Positions 17,853 through 26,925 of a stretch of 64,000 bases of DNA are shown in pieces. A program made the position numbers and the translations under genes. Position 1 is the stretch's first letter. Each line of letters starts with the position of its first letter. This DNA comes from Planctomycetota bacterium (lineage in GTDB: Bacteria; Planctomycetota; UBA8742; UBA2392): the NCBI GenBank assembly GCA_019186845.1, contig JABARW010000004.1, forward strand, positions 79,084 to 143,083. The letters are read 5' to 3'. The notes beneath the pieces were generated by a model, which was given only the letters and a program-made list of their open reading frames with translations, was not told where the DNA came from and searched no databases.

Positions 17853-18911
17853 ATGGCTGAATCGCCTGCTGCCGCCAAACCCAAACTCACCTCGCTTTCG
17901 CACGGCGCCGGTTGAGGCTGCAAGCTCTCCGCTTCCGACCTCGTGCAGGTCCTCAACAAGCTTCCCAAGATCACCGACAAGAACGTTCTTGTCGGCACGG
18001 ATGGCATTGACGACGCAGCCGTTTACAAAGTCAGCGAGACACAGGCGATCGTGCAGACGCTCGATTTCTTTACGCCCATCGTCGATGACCCCATGCTCTT
18101 TGGCGAAATCAGCGCCGCTAACTCGATCTCTGATATCTACGCCATGGGCGCGCGGCCTTTGTTTGCGCTCAACATCGTGGCCTATCCCATGGCCACGCTG
18201 GGGCCGGAAATCCTTGCGCAGATGCTGCTGGGCGGCAGCAAAAAGGCCGCCGAGGCCGGCATTTTCGTCGTCGGCGGACATTCAATTGACGACGCCGAGC
18301 CCAAGTACGGCATGAGCGTGACCGGCATCGTGCACCCCGACAAAATCATGGCCAATTCCGGCGCCAAACCCGGCGACGTTCTCATTCTCACGAAACCGCT
18401 CGGCGTGGGCATTCTCACCACCAGCGTCAAGCGCGGCTTGCGCACCGAAGCCCAAATCGAAGCGGCGATTCACTCCATGGCCTCGCTCAATCGGCCCGGA
18501 GCAGAGGCCATTGAGGAAGTGGGCGCCAACAGCGCCACCGACATCACCGGCTTTGGCCTCGTCGGCCATTTGTGCGGCATGGCCGGTTCAAGCAAAGTGG
18601 GCATTGAGTTGAACTTCGGCGCGCTGCCCGTGCTGCCCGAGGCCATGGATTTCATCAAGCAGGGCGTGGTGCCCGGCGGCACGAAGAAGAACCACAAGTT
18701 CTACGCCCCGCGCGTGGCCTATGACCCCGCGCTGGGCGAGCCCGAGCAACTGCTCTGTTGCGATGCCCAAACCTCGGGCGGCATGGTGATCTCCACGCCG
18801 GCAGACAGGGCGGATGCCATGGTTGCCGCCCTGAAGAGGCGGGGCGCCCTGGTTCAGGCGGTGATTGGCCGCGTTGTGGGTGAGCACCCGGGCCGTATTA
18901 TCGTGAAGTAG
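17853..18911 (+). CDS. selD: Selenophosphate synthetase with in-frame TGA read as selenocysteine
   Basis: SelD makes selenophosphate from selenide and ATP, the selenium donor for Sec-tRNA and selenouridine. The ATG at 17853 follows AGGAG. Codon 21 is TGA (17913-17915) within SHGAG-U-GCKLSASDL, exactly where SelD has its catalytic Cys or Sec; the next residues GCK and all of the downstream protein are standard. Residues include the ATP-site DGIDDAAVY, TLDFFTPIVDDP, and the C-terminal CCDAQTSGGMVIS. The full product is 352 aa, normal for the family. Gene callers that stop at TGA would begin at 17943 and lose the active site. No selA, selB or selC is visible in this window. Confidence 0.95.
17913..17954 (+). 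promoter_or_regulatory. Candidate bacterial SECIS element in selD
   Basis: Just after the TGA, GACCT (17937-17941) pairs with AGGTC (17947-17951) around the five-base loop CGTGC, which contains the GU dinucleotide expected of a bacterial SECIS apical loop, at a suitable distance from the TGA. An alternative larger fold pairs GAGGCTGCA (17914-17922) with TGCAG plus CCTC (17944-17954). Either could present the loop to SelB. No folding program was run. Confidence 0.5.
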
Positions 18912-19057
18912 CTCACTAAGTTCTTCCGGCTGGTGCGAGGTGCGCGCCCCTTGTTTGAGTCTTGCGTGCAACTTACCCTGCTGTGCCCTTGTTTATCCTG
19001 TTGCCGCGGCATGACTTCCGCGGTCGTTTCGTTGACGCATCCCGGGAGAGGTTGGCT

Positions 19058-20269
19058 ATGGCTGTGACGATGACTCAGCTGCTCGAATTTCTGGTCGCGC
19101 AAGGGGCTTCGGACCTGCATCTCTCGGTAGGTCGCAAGCCAACCATCCGCAAGTCGGGCCACCTCAAGGACGTCAATGCTCCTGAACTGACGCCGGCCGA
19201 TACGATTCGCCTGGTCAAGGAAATCTGTCCTGAGAAGAACCTGAAGGAGCTGCAGGAAGTCGGCGGCACGGACTGGGGCTATGCCTTTGGCGACAAGGCA
19301 CGTTTTCGCTGCTCGGCATTCAAACAGAAGAGCGTCGTGGGCATGGTGCTGCGCCAGATTCCCAACCGCCTGCTGACGTTCGAGCAGATTGGCCTGCCCG
19401 AGACGATCAAGAGCGTGCTGGACCGTCCGCGCGGCCTCATTCTGGTGACGGGGCCAACCGGCTCGGGCAAGACCACGACGCTGGCCACGATGATCGACTA
19501 CATCAACCAGAACGAGGACTGCCACATCATCACGATCGAGGACCCGATCGAGTATTACCACGAGCACAAGAAGTCCATCCTCACGCAGCGCGAGCTGGGC
19601 AACGACGTGCCCAGCTTCGCCGAAGGCCTGCGCCGCGCATTGCGCCAGGACCCCGACGTCATCCTCGTAGGCGAAATGCGCGACCTTGAAACCATCGGCG
19701 CGGCCATTACCGCCGCCGAAACGGGCCACCTGGTGTTCGGCACCCTGCATACGACGGGTGCCACGCGGACGGTGGACCGCATCATTGACGCCTTCCCCAC
19801 CAACCAGCAGGAGCAGGTCCGCGCCCAGCTTGCGGTGTCCATCATCGCGATCATCAGCCAGGTGCTGATGCCCAAGGTGGGGGGCGGGGTGGTGGCGGGC
19901 TTCGAGATCATGGTCAGCAACAGCGCCGTAGAAAATCTGATTCGCGAAGCCAAGACCTATCAGCTGGCCAGCGTGATCCAGACAGGCAAGAACCAGGGCA
20001 TGTTCCTGCTCGACGACTACCTGATGGACATCTACATGGCGCAGAAGATCACTCGAATCGAGCTGATGCAATTCTGCGCAAACCCCAAGGACATGCGCGA
20101 AAAGGTCGATCAACTCAAGCGCAGCAAGGGTGGGCGCCTGTGGGACGAAGAGCTGGTGCGTGAAAAGCTGGCCGCCGTTGATGCCCTCAATGCGCCTCCC
20201 GCCGCCGCCATTGCCGCGCAGCAGACGGCACGGCCCGGCCAGACCTCGGTACGGAAGCCGGGAACGTAG
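19058..20269 (+). CDS. pilT: Type IV pilus retraction ATPase PilT
   Basis: PilT is the hexameric cytoplasmic motor that depolymerises type IV pili for twitching motility. The start at 19058 follows GGGAGAGG and begins MAVTMTQLLEFLVAQGASDLHL; the longer upstream frame is non-coding. Walker A is VTGPTGSGKTTTLATMIDYI near residue 131, then the Asp box TIEDPIEYYHEH, Walker B DPDVILVGEMRD and the His box GHLVFGTLHTTGA. The AIRNLIRE-type motif of PilT appears as AVENLIREAKTYQ. 403 aa. A second family member, pilB, follows on the same strand about 200 bases downstream. Confidence 0.93.
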   Translation: MAVTMTQLLEFLVAQGASDLHLSVGRKPTIRKSGHLKDVNAPELTPADTIRLVKEICPEKNLKELQEVGGTDWGYAFGDKARFRCSAFKQKSVVGMVLRQIPNRLLTFEQIGLPETIKSVLDRPRGLILVTGPTGSGKTTTLATMIDYINQNEDCHIITIEDPIEYYHEHKKSILTQRELGNDVPSFAEGLRRALRQDPDVILVGEMRDLETIGAAITAAETGHLVFGTLHTTGATRTVDRIIDAFPTNQQEQVRAQLAVSIIAIISQVLMPKVGGGVVAGFEIMVSNSAVENLIREAKTYQLASVIQTGKNQGMFLLDDYLMDIYMAQKITRIELMQFCANPKDMREKVDQLKRSKGGRLWDEELVREKLAAVDALNAPPAAAIAAQQTARPGQTSVRKPGT

Positions 20270-20372
20270 GTTCTGCGCCAGGGCGCCGGCGGTTCGAAAC
20301 CACGCGGCACATGAAGAAACCGGATTGAGTCACTCGAGCCGCGCTCAGGGGGTTGCCCTTCAGGACCGTTTC

Positions 20373-20400
20373 AATCCGGAATCTGTAATCTAGAATCGTC
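20373..20400 (+). repeat. Array of four 7-base units
   Basis: Four consecutive heptamers each begin AATC (AATCCGG, AATCTGT, AATCTAG, AATCGTC). The array lies in the 208-base gap between pilT and pilB and is less GC-rich than the genes on either side. A similar four-heptamer array is found upstream of GAPDH. Confidence 0.65.
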
Positions 20401-20477
20401 AGATGCGTAGGAATGGCTTGGCGTAGGCAACGGGAGCCTCGCCTGGCTTGCAGCAACATCCCCAATTGAGGTCCACC

Positions 20478-22205
20478 ATGGCCATGATGGGCAAACGCCG
20501 CAAGCTGCTCGGTCAGATTCTCAAAGAGATCGAACTCGTCACCGAAGGTGACATCCAGGAAGCGCTGGCCAAGCAGAAGAAGTCCGGCGGCCTGATCGGC
20601 AAGATTCTGATTGATGCCGGCGTCTGCAGCGAAGGCGACATCACCATGGCGCTTGCTGCGCAGAACGACATGAGTTTCGTCGATCTCGGCGGCGTCGAGA
20701 TTCCCATCGAACTCCTCGACCTTTTGACCGAGGCCCAGGCCCAGACCTATCGCGTCGTACCTCTGGAGTTTGACGCCGCCAAGAAGACGCTGGTTGTGGC
20801 CATGGACGACCCGACCAAGATCGTGGTCTTTGACGAGCTCTCATTTGCCCTGCAGGGGCGTGTGCCGGGCATCCGCATCCAGGGGGCCTTGGCCAGCAAG
20901 GAAGACATCGACGCCGCGCTGGAGAAGTACTATGGCGGCGGCGGCTTGGGCAAGGGTTTGGGTGACGAAGAGCTGGCGCAGTTCGAGGAGGGGGTAACGG
21001 GTAAGGAAGCCATGTCGGTGGACAACTCCGACCCCGATGCCCCGGCGGTGGTCAAACTGCTGAACTTCCTGCTGGCGACGGCGATCCGCGACCGCAGTTC
21101 GGACATTCATCTGGAGCCCTTCGAGGACGAGTTCCGTGTGCGCTATCGTGTGGACGGCGCCCTGCTGCAGATGGAGAATCCGCCACGCGAACTCTCCAGC
21201 CCGCTGATTTCGCGCATCAAGGTCATCTCGAAACTGGACATCGCGGAAACGCGCATGCCCCAGGACGGACGTATCGAGCTGACCATTGAGGGCCGCAACG
21301 TTGACTTGCGCGTATCGACCCTGCCCACGATGTTCGGTGAAAGCTGCGTGATGCGTATCCTCGACCGCAGCAACGTCAGCCTCAGTCTGGACAATCTGGG
21401 TTTGCGCCAGAACGACAACGAAATGATCAAGGCGCTGATCGCCAAACCCAACGGCGTCGTGCTGGTGACGGGCCCGACCGGCTCGGGAAAGACCACCACG
21501 CTTTATTGCTGCCTCAACCACATGAATACGCCGGACATGAAGATCATCACGACGGAGGATCCCGTCGAGTATGACCTCCCCGGTGTGATGCAGTGTCAGG
21601 TGAACTCGGAGGTGGGCCTGACTTACGCGAAGGCTCTGCGCAGCATCCTGCGCCAGGACCCCGACATGATTCTGGTGGGCGAGATCCGCGACAAGGAAAC
21701 GGCCAGCATCGCCGTGGAAGCCGCCCTGACCGGTCACCTGGTGCTTTCCACACTGCACACCAACGACGCCGCCAGCGCGATCACGCGTATGGTGGATATC
21801 GGCGTAGAGCACTTCCTGATTGCGGCCACGCTCGAGGCCATCATCGCTCAGCGCCTGGTGCGCAAGATTTGCTCAAGCTGCAAGGAATTCTATACGCCCG
21901 AAGAAGAGCACCTCTATGAACTGGGCCTGCGCGCGCAGGACGTTGCCGGAAAAAAGTTCGCCTACGGCAAAGGCTGCTCGCGCTGTAACGGCACCGGCTA
22001 CAAGGGGCGCATGGGCCTTTACGAAATCCTGCGCTGCACAGACAGCATCAAGCAGATGATCATGGACCAGGCGGGTGTCGCTCAGATTCGAGAGGCCGGG
22101 CGACGCGGCGGCATGCGCACACTGCGCGAGAGCGGCCTGCTGGGCATCTATGACTGCTCGACCAGCATCGAGGAAGTGCTGCGCGAGACGATGATCATGG
22201 AGTAA
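20478..22205 (+). CDS. pilB: Type IV pilus / type II secretion assembly ATPase (PilB/GspE)
   Basis: The extension ATPase for type IV pili or a type II secretion system. The start at 20478 follows GAGG. An N-terminal MshEN-type domain (about 1-150) is followed by LRVSTLPTMFGE, Walker A VTGPTGSGKTTTLYCCLN near residue 331, the Asp box TTEDPVEYDL, Walker B DPDMILVGEIRDKET, and the His box GHLVLSTLHTNDA. A zinc-binding tetracysteine element is formed by ICSSC and CSRC. At 575 aa the length fits PilB. Its placement next to pilT favours a pilus role over secretion. No pilin or pilC is within the window. Confidence 0.92.
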   Translation: MAMMGKRRKLLGQILKEIELVTEGDIQEALAKQKKSGGLIGKILIDAGVCSEGDITMALAAQNDMSFVDLGGVEIPIELLDLLTEAQAQTYRVVPLEFDAAKKTLVVAMDDPTKIVVFDELSFALQGRVPGIRIQGALASKEDIDAALEKYYGGGGLGKGLGDEELAQFEEGVTGKEAMSVDNSDPDAPAVVKLLNFLLATAIRDRSSDIHLEPFEDEFRVRYRVDGALLQMENPPRELSSPLISRIKVISKLDIAETRMPQDGRIELTIEGRNVDLRVSTLPTMFGESCVMRILDRSNVSLSLDNLGLRQNDNEMIKALIAKPNGVVLVTGPTGSGKTTTLYCCLNHMNTPDMKIITTEDPVEYDLPGVMQCQVNSEVGLTYAKALRSILRQDPDMILVGEIRDKETASIAVEAALTGHLVLSTLHTNDAASAITRMVDIGVEHFLIAATLEAIIAQRLVRKICSSCKEFYTPEEEHLYELGLRAQDVAGKKFAYGKGCSRCNGTGYKGRMGLYEILRCTDSIKQMIMDQAGVAQIREAGRRGGMRTLRESGLLGIYDCSTSIEEVLRETMIME

Positions 22206-22269
22206 TGCCGACTGGGCCGGCGCAGCAGCTGGAAGTTCTGTTTCTGAGTTTGAATGGGTCAGGCTCGTC

Positions 22270-23466
22270 ATGTCTGAGATGCAGCCATCCACAAGAGATG
22301 CCGCCGGGAAACCCAAAGGCCGCGGCCCCCTCGTGCTTGGCTTGACCGGTGGTGTATTGGCCGCGCTGACGCTGGCGGGAGCCGCTTTCAGCTACCTTTG
22401 GCCCCAGGCCCTGTGGGCGGAAATCTGGTTCGCCATGGCCATTTCCGGCCTGGTCGGCTTTGGTACCAACTGGATTGCCATCAAGATGCTGTTTCATCCG
22501 CGCGTGCGCCTGTTCGGCGTGCAGGGGGTAGTTCCCTCGCGCCGCACTGACCTGGCGCGAGCTGTGGCTGCAACCATCGAAGAGCACCTGATCTCTGCTG
22601 ACCGCATGCACCGCCTGCTCGTGGACACCGGTGCCGTCAATGCCACTCTGGACAGCCTGACGGTCAAACTGCCCCGCCTGCTGGAGGACCCGGCGGCCAG
22701 GCACCTTGCCCACAACGAAGTTCGCCGCATGATCGGCGATGCCGTTACCACCGTGGCGGCTGAAGCCCGCGCCAAACTCAAGAAGAAGATGCGCTCCACC
22801 GGTCTAGCCGCGGCCAGCGGCGCGGCCGCCACCGCCGCCTTCGGCCCGCTGGCCGGGTTGCTGGCCGTAGGTGCCGCCAAGAGCGGCGTGATGGACCCTG
22901 TCGTGGACAAAGTGCTCAACGACATGGTGGATGAATTGCAGAGTTCCGGCGCGCTGGACCAGGCAGCAGGCGATGTAGTGGCCGCGATTCCCGACGCGAC
23001 ATCGGGCCTGCTGCGCAACAAGGAGATCCGGCAGCGCTTGACGCTGCTGGTGTCCGATGCCAGCGAAGACCTGCTCAAGGCCGTGGACGTGCGCGGCCTC
23101 ATTGAATCCGAACTGCTGGCCCACGACGATGCGGAACTCGAAGCCCTCATTGACCGCGTGGCGAGCAATGAACTGGTGTTCATCCAGGTGATCGGCGGCG
23201 GGCTTGGAATGGCGGCCGGCCTGGCGCTGGTCTGGCCCTGGCTGCTGGCGCCCTTTGCGGTCGCCTTTGGAGTGGCCTGGGTTCTGGGCCGCCGCGCCGA
23301 AAGGCTGCACGCACGCGCCCAGAGCGCCAATAGTGTACGGACCAGCATCGAGAAGGCCCAAGCAGTTCAGTCACCGGCCGAGCCTGAGCGCCTGACGGAA
23401 GTCTTCAGTGTGGAAGCCGCGCGCGTTGATGTGGTCGTCGAGCCTGTTGCAGTGCCTGCCAAATAA
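22270..23466 (+). CDS. DUF445 family membrane protein
   Basis: This is a 398-residue member of the DUF445 (YheB-like) family, of unknown function. Two N-terminal hydrophobic segments surround the hallmark FGTNWIAIKMLFHPRVRLFG, followed by GVVPSRRTDLARAVAATIEEHL. A long helical, Ala-rich soluble region follows, and a hydrophobic hairpin near the C-terminus (GMAAGLALVWPWLLAPFAVAF). Some family members are associated with envelope or cell-surface maintenance, but no role can be assigned here. It starts 65 bases after pilB on the same strand and ends eight bases before the convergent queD. Confidence 0.85.
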   Translation: MSEMQPSTRDAAGKPKGRGPLVLGLTGGVLAALTLAGAAFSYLWPQALWAEIWFAMAISGLVGFGTNWIAIKMLFHPRVRLFGVQGVVPSRRTDLARAVAATIEEHLISADRMHRLLVDTGAVNATLDSLTVKLPRLLEDPAARHLAHNEVRRMIGDAVTTVAAEARAKLKKKMRSTGLAAASGAAATAAFGPLAGLLAVGAAKSGVMDPVVDKVLNDMVDELQSSGALDQAAGDVVAAIPDATSGLLRNKEIRQRLTLLVSDASEDLLKAVDVRGLIESELLAHDDAELEALIDRVASNELVFIQVIGGGLGMAAGLALVWPWLLAPFAVAFGVAWVLGRRAERLHARAQSANSVRTSIEKAQAVQSPAEPERLTEVFSVEAARVDVVVEPVAVPAK

Positions 23467-23474
23467 TCTGACTG

Positions 23475-23837
23475 CTACGGAAACGGGCAGAGTTCCGCCC
23501 GCGCCGTGCAGGTTTCATGCACGATGACCTTGTATAGTTGCGGCAGGTGCGGCTTGACACGGTTCCAAAGCCAGAGCGCAATTTTTTCGCTCGTGGGGTT
23601 GTCCAGCCCCGGAATATCGTTGAGATAGCGGTGGTCCAGCTCGTTGTCGATGATCGGCTTCACGATCTTCGAAATGTCGTCAAAGTCGATGACCCATCCC
23701 AGTTGCGGGTGCAGTTCGCCGCGGCAGACAATCTCAATCCGGAACGAATGACCGTGAAGACGCTTGCACTTGTGGTCTTCCGGCAGGTGGGGCAGGCGGT
23801 GCGCTGATTCAAACGTAAATGTCTTGACGATGTCCAT
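23475..23837 (-). CDS. queD: 6-carboxy-5,6,7,8-tetrahydropterin synthase
   Basis: QueD converts dihydroneopterin triphosphate to 6-carboxytetrahydropterin, the second step to 7-deazaguanines such as queuosine. The zinc ligands are the His in FESAHRLPHL and the HGHSF pair; the catalytic Cys is in HKCKRLHGHSF. WVIDFDDISKIV and ETCTARAELCP complete the family pattern. 120 aa is normal. No queC, queE or queF lies beside it. A 6-pyruvoyltetrahydropterin synthase activity is the alternative within this family. It starts with ATG about 60 bases from the end of the upstream gene on the same strand. Confidence 0.9.
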   Translation of the reverse strand: MDIVKTFTFESAHRLPHLPEDHKCKRLHGHSFRIEIVCRGELHPQLGWVIDFDDISKIVKPIIDNELDHRYLNDIPGLDNPTSEKIALWLWNRVKPHLPQLYKVIVHETCTARAELCPFP

Positions 23838-23900
23838 GGGGCACAGGATAGCGCGGCCAGCCGCTTCGGCCAGCAGGGCAAAGCGCTGCGGACATACAGC

Positions 23901-25001
23901 TCAGGCACGATCGCTGCAGCGCAGCAGATCTCCGCGGATCTCCCCGACGCTGCGGTACCCGCACAGGGCCAGTGCGCGGTCAAACTCGTCGCGCAGAATC
24001 TCAAACACCCGCGCTGCTCCGGTCTCTCCTGCCTGGGCCAGACCCCACAGAAACGGCCGGCCCACGAGCACAGCTTGCGCCCCCAGGGCCAATGCCTTGA
24101 CGACATCCGTGCCGCGCCGCACCCCCCCGTCCAGCAGCAGGGGCGTGCCCCTGGCGGCAGGGGCGATGGCAGCCAGAGCATCGAGAGTGGCCGGGGTGGT
24201 GTCCAACTGTCGTCCGCCGTGGTTGGAAACGATGATGCCATCCACACCCCGCCTGGCGGCGCGGCGGGCGTCATCGGGGCGGAGGATGCCCTTGAGCCAC
24301 AGCGGCAGGCCTGTCAGGCCGCGCAGCCACTTCAAGTCGTGCCATTTCAGGGAAGCGTCATGCCGCGAAGCGAAGAACGCGGCCAGGGTGGCGTTGTGCC
24401 GAGAAGCCATGTAGGGCGCCAGGTTGGCCATGGTCAGCCCTCGTGGCAGGGCAAAGCTGTTGCGCAGGTCGTTGAGGCGGCGGCCCAGCACCGGAACGTC
24501 GACCGTGAGCACGATGGCGCTGTAGCCGGCGGCTTCAGCGCGCCGGATCAGTGACGCGGTGACTTCGCGGTCTTTGTGAACATAGACCTGAAACCAGCGG
24601 GGTCCGCCAACGCTAGCGATTTCCTCGAGCGTGAAAGTGGAAAGTGTGGAGGCCACATAGAGGCTGCCCGCCGCGGCTGCGGCCCGGGCCAGGGCCAGTT
24701 CACCCTGGGTGTGAGCCAGACGCTGATAGGCCATGGGGGCGACCAAAACCGGCAGGGAAAGGTCATGTCCCCCGACGCGGCACCCAAGTCTGCGCTCTGA
24801 CACGTCCACCAGTACGCGAGGCCAAAGCCTGAAGCGGTCAAAGGCCCGCTCGTTGTCGGCCAATGTCAGTTCGTCATCGGCTCCGGCGCGGAAGTAGTCG
24901 CGGGCGGGCTTGGGGAGGCGCACCTGCGCCGCCTCAAACTCCCGGAGCGTGAGCATCAGTTTGAGCGCCTGCGGGGAGCGCTTGGTTAATGGGCGCGGCA
25001 T
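23901..25001 (-). CDS. FMN-dependent alpha-hydroxy acid oxidase/dehydrogenase
   Basis: A TIM-barrel flavoenzyme of the lactate/glycolate/mandelate oxidase family, oxidising an L-2-hydroxy acid to a 2-keto acid. The start at 25001 (MPRPLTKRSP) lies two bases after the upstream stop and excludes the longer frame. Visible family motifs are LPVLVAPMAYQRL, ASTLSTFTLEEIA, WFQVYVHKDREV, the active-site HGGRQLD, and the FMN-phosphate site LLDGGVRRGTDVVKALALGA. 366 aa. The exact substrate and whether O2 or the respiratory chain is the acceptor cannot be read from sequence. It is probably co-transcribed with the AsmA-like gene upstream. Confidence 0.88.
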   Translation of the reverse strand: MPRPLTKRSPQALKLMLTLREFEAAQVRLPKPARDYFRAGADDELTLADNERAFDRFRLWPRVLVDVSERRLGCRVGGHDLSLPVLVAPMAYQRLAHTQGELALARAAAAAGSLYVASTLSTFTLEEIASVGGPRWFQVYVHKDREVTASLIRRAEAAGYSAIVLTVDVPVLGRRLNDLRNSFALPRGLTMANLAPYMASRHNATLAAFFASRHDASLKWHDLKWLRGLTGLPLWLKGILRPDDARRAARRGVDGIIVSNHGGRQLDTTPATLDALAAIAPAARGTPLLLDGGVRRGTDVVKALALGAQAVLVGRPFLWGLAQAGETGAARVFEILRDEFDRALALCGYRSVGEIRGDLLRCSDRA

Positions 25002-25003
25002 GG

Positions 25004-26848
25004 TCAGTCTCCGGCCCGGAAATCGAGGAAAATCTCGCCCAGCCCGGCCATTTCGAAGGGGTTGCCGCGCGTGGCGGCCACCACGCCGCACATGCGCGTT
25101 ATATCTGCGACGCGCTCGACGCGTTGCGCGGCGCTGACGTCGGGGTTGTCGAGGCCGGCAATGACGCGGCCGAGATCATCGGGGCGCATGGCGACCTGTT
25201 TGAAGATGAGGCCGGGTGCCGAAAGGCGCCCGGTTACCTCGATATTGAGTGGAGTCTCGCGGGCTTTGCCCTTGAGGTGGCCGCGCAGCGAAGCTTCGCG
25301 CGGGGGTGCCAGGGGGCTGAACACAAGTTTGCCCTCTGCTTCGCCCCGGGCCTCGCAGAAGTCGAAGCGGCCTTCAGCCAGGGCCAGTTCGCCCGCCAGG
25401 CGCACGCTGACAAAGGGCTCGTCGTTCTTCTTGATCAGGCTGCCGGTGAGTTCTCCAGCCAGCTTCCCCGTAAGGGGTTTGCAGGCAACATCCAGCTTCT
25501 CGACCTTCAGTTGGAGCGTGAGATTGAACGAAGGCAGCAGCTCGATCAATGGAATCGAGTTGGGCTCCAAGTCACTTAGGGGTCGCCCCGTGCGCGTAAA
25601 CTCAAGAGGAGCGAGTACGTTGCCTTCGCGCAGCGTGGCCTGCACGCTGCCGCTGAGCGCGGGCCAGACTCCGTTGACGGTGAGGTCGAGCGCGCCCCGC
25701 GCGTTGAGGACGGGGTCCGTGGCGAGGGGGCAGTCCGGAATGACACCGCGGATGGCTATGAATTCGAAGTCGCGTCCGGACAGCACGTGCAACTCGCCCG
25801 TAATCTCGGCTTGGGGCACGGAAAATCGGCGCGAACGATCCAGCTTCATGGCCGTGGTATGAAAGTAGTCCAGACCCGAAAGTGTCAGCCTCGGGCGCAG
25901 GCGCAAGCGCGTGAAGTCGCCCGCGACATCGATGACGCCCTGACCCTCGCCGCTGAACTGCGACCAGGTGGCGTAGCGATCCCAGATCGGGGCCAGCTGT
26001 GCGTGATCGAGCGTGATGCGCAGGCCCTCTTCCCTGAACTCGGGCGTGAGGTCGCCGCGAATCACGCCGCGCCCCGCCTGCTCCTGCAGGAAGTGCAGGT
26101 TGCAGTGGAGGCCAAAGCCGGCCGACTGGCGCGAAATTTCCACGCTGCCCAGCAGGCTCAACGCGTGGGCGCGGCGGTTGACGGTCAACTCAATCCATTG
26201 GGGCTGCGCCTGAAGTCGGGCTTGCTCTCCGTCTCCCCTGGCCGTGACCTTGGGGGCAAAGGCTCTGGCGCTGACCATGGGGCCCACGATGGCCAGCGTC
26301 ACATTGCTGAGTTCGGCTTCGAAGGCGCGGCCTGGGTGCTGCTCAAGTCGCTCGGCCCAGCGCCGCAGGCCCTGCCCGTCCGGCGCCAGCTCAACGCTCA
26401 CTCCTCGAGCCCAGACGCGCGGCGGGCCCGGCCAGAGCAACCCCGGCAGCACGGAAACTTCAAAGGACTCGACAATCAGGCGCCCCCCGACATCAGGAAT
26501 CTCGCAGGTCACGCCCGAGAACTGCAGTTCGCCGGTCACAGCGGAACCCTCAAAATTTGCGTACTCCGGGCGCGCACCCAGCGCGACTTCAATCTGATCC
26601 AGGGCGCGCTCGCGGGCCAGCATCAGAAGCGGATTGTGCCCCAGAGCCGAGAGCGCCAGACATGTCAGCCCCCCCAGCAGAAACGCAAAACCAAAGCCCC
26701 GGGCGCGGCGCAGGGCCACCAGCAGGGCGGGCAGGACCAAAACGTAGGCCCCCAGCGAAAACACGGTCAAAGATGCCAAAGCGCCCAAGGCAGGGCCCCA
26801 GAGCCTGCGGCTTGCTGGCGCTTGAAAGGGGGTTGCGGTTGTTGTCAT
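25004..26848 (-). CDS. AsmA/TamB-like membrane-anchored protein
   Basis: The start at 26848 gives a 614-residue protein with two hydrophobic segments near the N-terminus (about 15-75) and then a long beta-rich region with repeating patterns such as LTLSGLDYFH, GALDLTVNG, KLAGELTG and VRLAGELALAEGRFDF. This layout and low-complexity beta character resemble AsmA-like or TamB-like proteins, which bridge the periplasm and are thought to move phospholipids. No catalytic motif is seen. If right, it would be a second envelope-lipid function in the window besides MlaEF. It diverges from lon across 77 bases and is followed by the hydroxyacid oxidase gene. Confidence 0.6.
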   Translation of the reverse strand: MTTTATPFQAPASRRLWGPALGALASLTVFSLGAYVLVLPALLVALRRARGFGFAFLLGGLTCLALSALGHNPLLMLARERALDQIEVALGARPEYANFEGSAVTGELQFSGVTCEIPDVGGRLIVESFEVSVLPGLLWPGPPRVWARGVSVELAPDGQGLRRWAERLEQHPGRAFEAELSNVTLAIVGPMVSARAFAPKVTARGDGEQARLQAQPQWIELTVNRRAHALSLLGSVEISRQSAGFGLHCNLHFLQEQAGRGVIRGDLTPEFREEGLRITLDHAQLAPIWDRYATWSQFSGEGQGVIDVAGDFTRLRLRPRLTLSGLDYFHTTAMKLDRSRRFSVPQAEITGELHVLSGRDFEFIAIRGVIPDCPLATDPVLNARGALDLTVNGVWPALSGSVQATLREGNVLAPLEFTRTGRPLSDLEPNSIPLIELLPSFNLTLQLKVEKLDVACKPLTGKLAGELTGSLIKKNDEPFVSVRLAGELALAEGRFDFCEARGEAEGKLVFSPLAPPREASLRGHLKGKARETPLNIEVTGRLSAPGLIFKQVAMRPDDLGRVIAGLDNPDVSAAQRVERVADITRMCGVVAATRGNPFEMAGLGEIFLDFRAGD

Positions 26849-26925
26849 CCGGGGCGCCTGATAAGGTCGAATCAAGCTTGCCCATAGAGGCTGTTGGGCG
26901 CAAGCGTCACGAAAGGCAAGAAGCC

